A stretch of 11,318 bases of DNA, from assembly GCA_964610205.1 (NCBI GenBank), contig CAZSVI010000119.1, positions 1-11,318 on the forward strand. Direction: 5' to 3'. Numbering within the stretch: position 1 is the first letter of the stretch; each line of letters opens with the position of its first letter. The notes beneath the pieces were generated by a model. It was not told the origin of the DNA. It did not search any database and saw only the letters and a list, made by a program, of their open reading frames with translations. A program made the position numbers and the translations under genes. This DNA is from CAZSVI01 sp964610205. GTDB lineage: Bacteria > Bacillota > Clostridia > DSM-8532. This document shows positions 1-5,855 of this stretch, in pieces.

Positions 1-19
1 ACGCGCTCAATTCACTTGT

Positions 20-62
20 GCTATATATGTTGTACTAAAAATTTAGTACAACATAATATAGC
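20..62. repeat. Long AT-rich inverted repeat (hairpin)
   Basis: Positions 27-39 (ATGTTGTACTAAA) and 42-54 (TTTAGTACAACAT) are exact reverse complements around AA. The symmetry continues outward to GCTATA/TATAGC at 20 and 62 with one extra base. It lies at the 3' end of the minus-strand transcript from the binding-protein gene and forms the last codons of the 58-aa ORF. It could act as a transcript end, an operator or the end of a small element. There is no GC clamp or clear T-tract to settle this. Confidence 0.6.
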
Positions 63-197
63 AAATTTGTTATCTGTGATTACAGCACGCTGATATGCAC
101 CACAGCAATCTTTTTTGATGTAGTATGGCTTTTTACCACAACTGACAGTCACAATGTGCCCCCTGCGGCATCCACAGTAATTCTTTGCATTTTCCAT
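21..197 (-). CDS. Possible small Cys-rich protein, 58 aa, unrecognised
   Basis: An ORF of 58 codons starts at ATG 197 and stops with TAG at 21-23, 43 bp downstream of the binding-protein stop codon and on the same strand. The predicted peptide is basic and has seven cysteines: C8-G-C10 near the N-terminus, C20, a CC pair at 31-32 and another CC at 49-50. This could suggest metal binding. The middle, SCGKKPYYIKKDCCGAYQ, looks protein-like. The only Shine-Dalgarno candidate is AAGG about 12 nt upstream, which is weak. The last 13 codons are formed by a long inverted repeat, so the natural C-terminus may have been replaced, or the ORF may be fortuitous. I do not recognise a family. Confidence 0.35.
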   Translation of the reverse strand: MENAKNYCGCRRGHIVTVSCGKKPYYIKKDCCGAYQRAVITDNKFAILCCTKFLVQHI

Positions 198-240
198 TCT
201 TATCGTATACCTTATGCAAATGCTTTCCTAATATAGTCTC

Positions 241-1593
241 TTACTTCCCAAGTCCGGCTGCATACTCGGTCTGAGCAGCATTCAAATATTCGCCGATCTG
301 CGAAGGTTCAGCCTTACCGCTAGCGACAGCCTGTACAAACTGTTTAACCATTTCATACGTTGGGGATGGGAAGCAGGCAAAGGCCAGAGATGTCTGGAGT
401 TTTGCGCTAAGACTCACATTGGCGGCTGCCTGAACGCGCTTGTCGACTTTGACATCGGGGACGTCATTAATGGCAAAAGGCGGAATAGAACCACTGAGAT
501 TTTGATAAACAGCATAGTTCTTGAGTGCAAACCAATCAAAGCAGAGGTCAGTGAGTTTCTCGTTGCCTTTTTTGTTTTTACCAAGCATAAAACCATTTTC
601 AGCACTGAGGACACCAACGATATCCTGACCGGCATCGTTCCACGGCGGAACCATGCAGTTAAGCGCGTAGGGGGAGTCTGGATCAAGACAGCTTCCAACT
701 TGCGCAGAGGTCTGGATGGTCATTGCGGCTTCACCGGCGTTGAACACACGGATGGCTTCGGTATAGTCGGCAGATTCATAGCCAATTTGAAAGAAACCAT
801 TATCACGCAGTATTGCAAACTTGACCAGCATTTTCTGCCACTCTGCCGTACCAAAATCATATTCTCCAGTCATTGCCATGGCAGACCAGTCAACATCATA
901 GCCTGATGCCATGATTGCATAGCTGAAGCCGTGTGTCACAAAGCTGTGGCACAGATTGTTGGCCCCGGCACCCGCAATGGAAAACGGAGTATAACCGGCA
1001 GCTTTTAGCTGTTTTGAGATCGAAATTAATTCATCAAAGTTCGTAGGTAGTTTTGAAATGTTAGCTTTTTTAAAATAATCTTCATTGTAATAAAGGAGCA
1101 TAACAGCGACACCGTTTGTGACACCCATTGGAGTGCCTTTATTGGAGGTATACTGCTTTTTACATGCATCAAGTTGCTTTCCCCAAGCTTCTGTATGTGA
1201 AACGTCACGGAAGTAACCTTTATCCGTATTGACTTTAAACCAATCCGAAGCGGTTCCAGTTAAGATATCAGGCATATTATCGGCTGCGATGCGTGCCTCA
1301 AGCGCCACAGTTAGAGCCGAACCATCAGTAAGCTCGATGTTGAGTTTAACACCCGGATACTCTTTAGCCCATTTTTCAGCCCAGATAGTAGCCGCATCAG
1401 GAAAAGAGTCCATCGCAAGCGTCATATCGATCGTGCCTTTAAGCTCTGTCGATGCCGAGGATACAGCAGAAGTTGTGCCTGAGGATGTACCCGAAGAAAC
1501 ACTTGGATTTTGCTGTGTACAGCCGTAGAACACGGCTATAAACATAATCAACGATAGTATCAATGCACACATTTTCATAAAGCTTATTTTCAT
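241..1593 (-). CDS. ABC transporter extracellular substrate-binding lipoprotein (family 1, probably carbohydrate)
   Basis: The 450-aa product is a solute-binding protein that would be anchored outside the membrane and deliver a ligand, probably a sugar, to an ABC permease. I chose ATG 1593 because GGGAGGG lies 5 bases upstream; the reading frame stays open 12 codons further but has no such site there. The N-terminus is a type II signal peptide (MK..FMK, a hydrophobic stretch, then FYGC with the lipidated Cys at 25). A Ser/Thr-rich tether follows (about 26-50). The mature part has features of the bacterial family 1 binding proteins: WAEKWAKEYPGVKLNIEL, an N-terminal lobe ending in PDILTGTASDW, YYNEDYFKKANI, and a Trp/Phe-rich C-terminal lobe. 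Length fits the family. No permease or ATPase gene lies beside it, so its transporter must be elsewhere or lost. It is downstream of an aldolase gene, which suggests a sugar role by inference. Confidence 0.9.
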   Translation of the reverse strand: MKISFMKMCALILSLIMFIAVFYGCTQQNPSVSSGTSSGTTSAVSSASTELKGTIDMTLAMDSFPDAATIWAEKWAKEYPGVKLNIELTDGSALTVALEARIAADNMPDILTGTASDWFKVNTDKGYFRDVSHTEAWGKQLDACKKQYTSNKGTPMGVTNGVAVMLLYYNEDYFKKANISKLPTNFDELISISKQLKAAGYTPFSIAGAGANNLCHSFVTHGFSYAIMASGYDVDWSAMAMTGEYDFGTAEWQKMLVKFAILRDNGFFQIGYESADYTEAIRVFNAGEAAMTIQTSAQVGSCLDPDSPYALNCMVPPWNDAGQDIVGVLSAENGFMLGKNKKGNEKLTDLCFDWFALKNYAVYQNLSGSIPPFAINDVPDVKVDKRVQAAANVSLSAKLQTSLAFACFPSPTYEMVKQFVQAVASGKAEPSQIGEYLNAAQTEYAAGLGK

Positions 1594-1880
1594 AATTTCC
1601 CTCCCTCTTTTAATGCGAAATTGACGCATACAAAACTTACTCGGATTTTTTAGTTGTAATTAAATTCTACAAAGACACTTCTGAATTTTATGATGAATTT
1701 ACAAATCCAGGTTTAGCTACTAACACTTGCATCACCACCCTTCAAGAGAAATTTATTTTTATATTTTACTTTTGTAAAACGAAGGCAAGTAAAACGCATG
1801 CTCAGTATTATGCCTTGAAATGCTATATATTAAATTCCGTAAGTAAAGAAGCAATTTTTTTTGTTTGGACTTGATCCAAC
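1594..1880. other. AT-rich spacer upstream of the binding-protein gene
   Basis: I see no certain gene here. The minus strand carries the GGGAGGG ribosome binding site of the binding-protein gene. A 14-codon ORF runs from ATG 1732 to TAA 1688-1690 with GGGTGG immediately before it, and looks like another clipped gene start. A small inverted repeat, TTTTAC(1764-1769)/GTAAAA(1774-1779), is next to the AT-rich run and could be a regulatory site. No good -35/-10 pair was found, so the binding-protein gene may be read from upstream. Confidence 0.4.
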
Positions 1881-2036
1881 TCATATACTGTTGACATCTG
1901 GTACTATACGGATTTTAAACACCGGATTAGGAAGGTTCTCCATGTCTTCACGTGAAATATTACGGACTCTCCCTAAAGCTTTACGATCAGTAAATGGTAC
2001 AGATTTCGCGGGATTAAAAGTAAAAGTTTCCCTCAT
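1881..2036 (-). pseudogene. Truncated N-terminal fragment, 51 aa, of a larger enzyme gene (possibly glucosamine-6-phosphate deaminase-like)
   Basis: Directly after the aldolase gene on the same strand is a well-formed gene start: AAAGGAG, a 10-nt gap, then ATG 2036, with an alternative ATG at 2045. The 51-codon frame reads like conserved protein: TFTFNPAKSVPF, GRVRNISREDMENLPNP, then FKIRIVPD. It stops at TGA 1881-1883. Other frames past the stop are AT-rich and do not resume a similar protein, so this looks like a 5' remnant cut by deletion, not a point mutation. The N-terminus resembles, from memory, NagB-like sugar-phosphate isomerase/deaminase relatives of Clostridia; that assignment is tentative. 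Its position between an aldolase and a sugar-type binding protein would fit amino-sugar or sugar catabolism. Confidence 0.5.
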
Positions 2037-2099
2037 ACTTTTCATTCTCCTTTTTTTATTGTGTAGATGTTATATATTGAAATAAATAATATGTACAAA

Positions 2100-2909
2100 T
2101 CACAACCCATATGTTTTAACAGCTTGCTCTGGTGTTAGTCTTTCTTTAACAATATTGGGTAAAGCTCTTTGATAAGCAATCGGATCCGGTCTTTGTATTG
2201 CGTTTCTTCCAAAAACTACTCCCTTGGCGCCTTCCTTGATTTCCTTATATGCAAGTTCCAGTGAATCAATTGCATTGGGAGTAGTATTACCACCTAGTCC
2301 CAAGATTGGTACGGGGCATCCTTCTATCACTTCAGGGAATCTATATGTATGAAACGTTTTTATCATATCCGCACCAAGTTCTGCCAGTATTCTGCATCCA
2401 CGCAAAACCTGGTCATGCATTTCTTCTTTTGATATGGAATCACATTGATTCGGAAAATATTCTCCTATCACTGGTATTCCGAATCCTCTTGCCTCCGAGC
2501 ATAAAGACGCAAACAATTCTACATTTTCAACATCCGTCTTTTCGTCGCCTGTTTTTAATGTAAGAGATATCAATACTATTTCAGCACCTAATGCAATAGC
2601 GTCTTTTACACTAAATGCTTTTCTCGCATATGCCTTATTGTAGCCCCAATTGAAACAAAAAACTGTACTCCAATTGATTCTTACAATAGGTATTGGTGAA
2701 CCTTTGTAACAAAATGCACTGCCAATATTTTTTAGCATGCCAGGGCTTAGTAATATCCCATCTACGCATGAATCTATCTTTTCAACCGTCTCCCTAATGT
2801 TTTCCATTCCTAAAATGGGACCATCCATATAGCCATGATCAATAGCTATAATCACTGCATTATTTCCTTCAGAAAATAACTTGTTCATTCTTATTTCTTT
2901 TCCATTCAT
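2100..2909 (-). CDS. DhnA-type class I aldolase (DeoC/LacD/FbaB superfamily)
   Basis: The 269-aa product is a TIM-barrel aldolase that works through a Schiff base on lysine. Landmarks are AIDHG at 22-26 (first strand), the predicted Schiff-base lysine K184 in GADMIKTFHT, the phosphate-site loop GLGGN at 204-208 and GVVFGRNAIQ at 230-239. These fit the family containing archaeal fructose-bisphosphate aldolase, aminodideoxyheptulosonate synthase and LsrF. Length is normal for the family. ATG 2909 is preceded by GGAGGAAATAGTA, an excellent ribosome binding site. The actual substrate cannot be read from sequence. The context (binding protein downstream, palindromic operator upstream) argues for an inducible sugar-phosphate pathway, not aromatic amino acid synthesis. 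It is probably cotranscribed with a 44-aa ORF upstream and the 51-aa fragment downstream. Confidence 0.85.
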   Translation of the reverse strand: MNGKEIRMNKLFSEGNNAVIIAIDHGYMDGPILGMENIRETVEKIDSCVDGILLSPGMLKNIGSAFCYKGSPIPIVRINWSTVFCFNWGYNKAYARKAFSVKDAIALGAEIVLISLTLKTGDEKTDVENVELFASLCSEARGFGIPVIGEYFPNQCDSISKEEMHDQVLRGCRILAELGADMIKTFHTYRFPEVIEGCPVPILGLGGNTTPNAIDSLELAYKEIKEGAKGVVFGRNAIQRPDPIAYQRALPNIVKERLTPEQAVKTYGL

Positions 2910-2985
2910 TACTATTTCCTCCAGTACTTCACATTTAGTGCTTTATTGAATTTCTTATTGCTTACAAAAGCTCCAAAAATCATTA

Positions 2986-3120
2986 CTAACTTTGCTTTAC
3001 CTCGCAGGTACACTCGTGGGTACTAAGGATAAAAATATTCGGTATTACACATGGCTTTTTTTCTGTACATAGAGAAGTATTATGAAATTCTTTTAAAGTA
3101 ATTCTTCTGTCTGTGCTCAT
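2986..3120 (-). CDS. Small leader ORF or truncated gene start, 44 aa
   Basis: This is the first ORF behind the promoter at 3162-3190. ATG 3120 follows AAGGA by 7 nt, a proper ribosome binding site. The 44 codons end at TAG 2986-2988, 76 bp before the aldolase start. The peptide is hydrophilic to mixed (MSTDRRITLKEFHN at the start) with four cysteines, two as CTC near the end. I do not recognise it. It could be a leader peptide, a small protein, or the N-terminal remnant of a deleted first gene, as with the 51-aa fragment further on. Part of its 3' end (3008-3023) holds an imperfect palindrome related to the operator. Confidence 0.4.
   Translation of the reverse strand: MSTDRRITLKEFHNTSLCTEKKPCVIPNIFILSTHECTCEVKQS
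3008..3023. promoter_or_regulatory. Imperfect palindrome related to the operator (possible auxiliary site)
   Basis: GTACACTCGTGGGTAC has matching GTAC ends and a central CG, and shares ACTCG with the perfect palindrome at 3133-3148. The centres are 125 bp apart. A second, weaker operator for the same repressor is plausible, but only 12 of 16 bases are symmetric. Confidence 0.3.
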
Positions 3121-3132
3121 ATAATTATCCTT

Positions 3133-3148
3133 ATGCACTCGAGTGCAT
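3133..3148. promoter_or_regulatory. Perfect 16-bp palindromic operator, LacI-family-like
   Basis: ATGCACTCGAGTGCAT is a perfect even-length palindrome with a central CG, the usual form of LacI/GalR-family operators. It starts about 14 bp downstream of the predicted -10 box of the aldolase-operon promoter, where a bound repressor would block transcription. No regulator gene for it is in the window. Confidence 0.6.
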
Positions 3149-3161
3149 CTAACTAAAGTTA

Positions 3162-3190
3162 ATGATACTACACTTTACTTTACTTTGCAA
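3162..3190 (-). promoter_or_regulatory. Sigma-A-type promoter of the aldolase operon
   Basis: On the minus strand TTGCAA (3185-3190) is followed after exactly 17 bp by TATCAT (3162-3167). Transcription would start near 3155, run through the palindromic operator, then reach the 44-aa ORF. Its -35 end is 34 bp from the end of repeat copy A. Confidence 0.6.
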
Positions 3191-3223
3191 TAGATATAGC
3201 AAATTTTTAATTACTCGTTGATT

Positions 3224-3504
3224 TATAACAACGGAAACAATTGCAACACACCGTTATTGCAACAGAAGCAATTACTTGTAATTACTACACACCGTAACAA
3301 CCTTGGAGCTTTGCTCCAAGGTTGTTATATCGAGGTGGGGATTTGCCCGCCACCTGATAGAGGAAATCTGTACCCTCCACCATGTGTTTTTAGCCCGTCG
3401 GGCTAAAATACACCTCATTAAATTCGTGGCCTGCATACTATAAACAGCATACTATACAGGCCACCTACAGAGATGGGGCGGGCCCATTTTGGTTCCTCGT
3501 AATA
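3224..3504. mobile_element. MITE-like structured repeat, copy A (with nested insertion)
   Basis: This segment matches 7266-7439 in inverted orientation. The left end is TATAACAACGG; the right end is a degenerate version of the same, inverted. Shared landmarks in order are a 15-bp perfect stem at 3295-3327 (CTTGGAGC-TTT-GCTCCAAG core), a GGTGG/CCACC stem (about 3334-3355), the block AGGAAATCTGTACCC, and GGGCCCATTTTGG near the right end. Copy A is about 100 bp longer than B because of the 84-bp insert at 3382-3465 and about 20 bp of extra A-rich, CAAC-rich sequence on the left. There is no transposase. It lies between the SLH gene and the aldolase promoter. Confidence 0.75.
3382..3465. repeat. 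84-bp nested insertion of two hairpins in repeat copy A
   Basis: It is absent from copy B and is bracketed by CCACC at 3377-3381 and 3461-3465, which looks like a 5-bp target duplication. The first hairpin is TTTTAGCCCG/CGGGCTAAAA (3388-3408), extended by GTG/CAC. The second has GTGGCCTG (3426-3433) pairing with CAGGCCAC (3457-3464) and holds a direct repeat GCATACTATA at 3433-3442 and 3447-3456. Confidence 0.55.
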
Positions 3505-3751
3505 TATTTTAGATCTGCCTTTTGCATCGAAAGCCGTATAAGAGTATGGTTTAATTTGATTATGAACTCGATTCAGGAACAATGTAGCATATTTCAAAAG
3601 CACATGCGTTCAAAAGTCTACCAAATAATTGTTTTGGGCTAAACCTCCGATTAAACCAGATCAAGTTCACTCCTGTGCATTACAGTCCCAGCAGTCTGCC
3701 TTTTTCATTTTTATATGTTCCTCCCAACATAATAATTATATAAGATAAAAC
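3505..3751. other. Intergenic stretch with no convincing gene
   Basis: Short open frames exist on the minus strand but none resembles a known protein, and the longest (to 3603) runs into the repeat end. No promoter was identified. It contains only the run-out downstream of the SLH-gene terminator. Confidence 0.4.
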
Positions 3752-3791
3752 AGACAGTTCCTTTTGACGGGCATGACACCGGGAACTGTCT
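3752..3791 (-). terminator. Stem-loop terminator of the SLH-protein gene
   Basis: AGACAGTTCC (3752-3761) pairs exactly with GGAACTGTCT (3782-3791). On the minus strand the hairpin is followed by GTTTTATC. It lies 60 bp downstream of the SLH gene stop. The 20-nt loop is long for a simple intrinsic terminator. Confidence 0.5.
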
Positions 3792-3851
3792 CCTTTGACA
3801 CGATGAAGGGGATTGTCAATAAAACTATCCCTTTTTACATTTTTAAATATG

Positions 3852-5231
3852 TTATTGTTTGGTACCGGTTATTTCCCAGGTGTATCCCGGATATTTCCAT
3901 GTGCCGTTGAAACTCTGATTGTCATCGGCCATGGTGTATACGACATCAAATTCTATATCCGGATTCCCTATATAGGAAAATTTCATCGTTAAAATCTTAT
4001 CCTGGACGGATCCGCCAACGAAATTAATGGAGTCTGAGTCACCATTGATGGCAATTCCGGTAATGTTGGTGCCATTCTGAGTGATTGCCATAACCATGTT
4101 TTCACCGGTGTGTTTAACAGTAAGTCCCCATGTACCGTTGAAATCGGCTGTTTCTTCCGTTGAGGTTCCCGCAGGCGGCGTAGAAGGATTGCTTCCAACT
4201 GTTTCCTTGATCGTATCATACTGATCATATATACGAACACTCATGGCAATAGCCTGCTCCCGGGTAGTTGTGGCATAACCGGCTGCCTGTTGGGCTGTTG
4301 TGGTGGCCTTCGGCATAAAATTTCCGTTTGTTCCCTTGATTATCCCAAGCTTGCTCATATACATTACATGCTCCAGGGCCCAGGAAGAGATATCCTTCTG
4401 ATCGTTGAATGTGGGAGCACCTGATGTAGAAAAATCACCGTCCGGAACCATCGCTCTTATTGCACGGCTGAGCATGGTTGCACACTGCTCACGGTTAATG
4501 AGGTCATTTGGTGAAAAGGTTGTGGTTGATGTACCAGTTGTAATTTTTAATGCGAAAGCCTTTAAAATTTGTGGGTTTGTTGTGTCGGTAAAGGGGTTGG
4601 GCGAAGCCGGCGCGGGACTTTCTCCCATACTCTTTTCATACAGCAGAAGCGCTGTTTCACAGAATTCCTCCCGGGTGATGGGTTTTGTCAAATCCTTTCC
4701 CGCAAGTGAATCCGGTACCAAACCATAGCCTATGGCTTTTTCAAGCTCGGGAATAGCCCACCCGCTGCCTTGTAGTCCAATCGTGGCAATATTGGAGGTT
4801 GCCGAAGAACCCAAAATGGAAAAAGTATTATCATAAAGCAAAACGCTGGCACGGAAAGAGATGGGGATATCGGATTTCCAGTCATAATCTTCCACCCAGA
4901 GCTGCTCTACCGTAAACACTCCCGGGCTTGCCTCATACATGTCCAGTACCAGGTCGGTACTTAGTTCATCGACAGTCTTCCAGTCATTTTGACCAATCTT
5001 CTTTTCAATTAGTACATACCAATGTTCATCATCGGTAGGCCGTGGAAGATCATTAATTTTAAAGGTAAGCAGCGCGCTTCCGTAAGGATGGGTTTCATCC
5101 TGGGGAATCAATGACGCGGTTAATTCATACGGAGTTAGGGAATCAGGCACCGCCGAGCCTGTAACCGGAATGGCCATAAGTAGCAGAGTCAGCATGAACA
5201 GAGGCAGGGAAACTAATATTTTCCTTTTCAT
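3852..5231 (-). CDS. Secreted SLH-domain surface protein
   Basis: The 459-aa product would be exported and held non-covalently on the cell wall. ATG 5231 follows AAAGGAG at a good distance. Residues 1-27 form a Sec signal peptide (MKRK, hydrophobic core, cleavage near TGSA). Residues about 32-155 are a beta-rich domain resembling a fibronectin-type or Ig-like fold (WYVLIEKK, SFRASVLLYD). Three S-layer homology repeats follow, at about 156-205 (PITREEFCETALLLYEK), 213-262 (FSPNDLINREQCATMLSRAI) and 274-341 (ISSWALEHVMYMSKLGIIKG). A Pro/Thr/Ser linker spans 342-362. The last 97 residues form a small beta domain with the motif FNGTW at both ends (364-368 and 441-445), lipocalin-like in character. 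The ligand of the N- and C-terminal domains is unknown. It is transcribed away from the LuxR-type gene. Confidence 0.85.
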   Translation of the reverse strand: MKRKILVSLPLFMLTLLLMAIPVTGSAVPDSLTPYELTASLIPQDETHPYGSALLTFKINDLPRPTDDEHWYVLIEKKIGQNDWKTVDELSTDLVLDMYEASPGVFTVEQLWVEDYDWKSDIPISFRASVLLYDNTFSILGSSATSNIATIGLQGSGWAIPELEKAIGYGLVPDSLAGKDLTKPITREEFCETALLLYEKSMGESPAPASPNPFTDTTNPQILKAFALKITTGTSTTTFSPNDLINREQCATMLSRAIRAMVPDGDFSTSGAPTFNDQKDISSWALEHVMYMSKLGIIKGTNGNFMPKATTTAQQAAGYATTTREQAIAMSVRIYDQYDTIKETVGSNPSTPPAGTSTEETADFNGTWGLTVKHTGENMVMAITQNGTNITGIAINGDSDSINFVGGSVQDKILTMKFSYIGNPDIEFDVVYTMADDNQSFNGTWKYPGYTWEITGTKQ

Positions 5232-5264
5232 CTAATACTTCTCCTTTCAAAATAAAAATAAATA

Positions 5265-5326
5265 TGTAAACCGGTAACTTGCAGTATAAAGTGAAGTACC
5301 TCAGGTCTTTATACCGGTTTTAAACA
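5265..5326. promoter_or_regulatory. Paired ACCGGT sites in the SLH gene leader (possible operators)
   Basis: TGTAAACCGGTAAC (from 5265) and TATACCGGTTTTAAAC (from 5311) each contain ACCGGT. The centres are 43 bp apart, about four helical turns, and the flanks AAACCGGTA and TACCGGTTT are mutual inverted repeats. TATAAAG (5285-5291) and CTTTATA (5307-5313) form another inverted pair between them. AAACCGGTTT-like sites are typical of LacI-family regulators. The segment could equally fold as a leader hairpin just upstream of the SLH ribosome binding site. Confidence 0.45.
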
Positions 5327-5527
5327 CCACCGATGCTGTTTTACTCAGTTTAGTAATCTCAAATCAGTTTACACTGATTCATGGGCCGAACTGCTGTGAT
5401 ACAGAATTTTCTATATGTACTTTCAGAATACCATAATATACAACTTGGTTACGCGTATTTCCCATTATCCCAAGCAATGTATATGCTTTGACAAAACAGG
5501 ATAAAACCAGGAAAAATCCGTTTCCCT

Positions 5528-5662
5528 CTAAAATGATTTATGACAGCGTGTATCCTCCCGACCATAAAACCTTTTTTGGCTTCTCAGACGGCAGGAATTT
5601 AAATTCCTGCGTTGGTGTATTGGACAGGAAGAGGATATGCCACGAAAAAGAACATTTTTCAT
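5528..5662 (-). pseudogene. Small ORF or clipped gene start, 44 aa
   Basis: AGGAGG lies 5 nt before ATG 5662, an ideal ribosome binding site, but the 44-codon frame that follows is Arg/Ser/Cys-rich (MKNVLFRGISSSCP at the start) and unlike any protein I know. A perfect 20-bp palindrome interrupts it. The best reading is the surviving start of a gene whose body was lost, upstream of and parallel to the SLH gene. A real small basic protein cannot be excluded. Confidence 0.3.
5591..5610. repeat. Perfect 20-bp palindrome
   Basis: GCAGGAATTTAAATTCCTGC is fully self-complementary. It sits in the divergent region, about 200 bp upstream of the LuxR-type promoter. It could bind a dimeric regulator or be the join of an element. 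Confidence 0.7.
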
Positions 5663-5793
5663 AATTGCCTCCTGAAAAACATATATTCCATTTTAAAATT
5701 AACACGAATCCCACTTTTTAACAATTCAATAATTCATATGAAATCATGCTCTCAATAATTCTATTGAGGTCTTAAAACAATGACTCTTAATGA

Positions 5794-5822
5794 TTGATTT
5801 TACCCCATGCAGGTAATATAAT
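5794..5822 (+). promoter_or_regulatory. Sigma-A-type promoter of the LuxR-type regulator gene, with symmetric spacer
   Basis: TTGATT (5794-5799), a 17-bp spacer and TATAAT (5817-5822) precede the gene by about 34 bp. The spacer begins TTACC and ends GGTAA (TTACC-N7-GGTAA), so an operator may overlie the promoter, possibly for autoregulation. Confidence 0.7.
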
Positions 5823-5855
5823 GGAATAAAAGAACGTTTATGAAAGGACCTTCGC

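Larger units (their letters stand above)
5232..5793. other. Divergent intergenic region between SLH and LuxR-type genes
   Basis: This stretch holds the SLH ribosome binding site, two ACCGGT sites (5265-5326), a small inverted repeat AATCAGT (5362-5368)/ACTGATT (5373-5379), a 44-codon ORF (5528-5662) with a 20-bp palindrome inside it, and the upstream flank of the LuxR promoter. No clear -35/-10 pair for the SLH gene was found on the minus strand. Confidence 0.5.

Noticed and set aside
502..906. 134-aa plus-strand ORF inside the binding-protein gene
   Set aside because: It is antisense shadow of a clear solute-binding protein with signal peptide.
3218..3406. Plus-strand ORF sharing GICPPP(D/E)RGNLYPPP with a minus-strand ORF at 7237-7422
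   Set aside because: The shared peptide is only the translation of the structured repeat in the same relative orientation; stems and stops vary between copies, so it is not a protein family.
3224..3504. CRISPR array or integron attC site
   Set aside because: There are no regularly spaced direct repeats and spacers, and no integrase or gene cassettes; inverted ends fit a MITE better.
3418..3603. 61-aa minus-strand ORF next to repeat A
   Set aside because: It runs through the repeat and its insertion, has no ribosome binding site and resembles nothing known.
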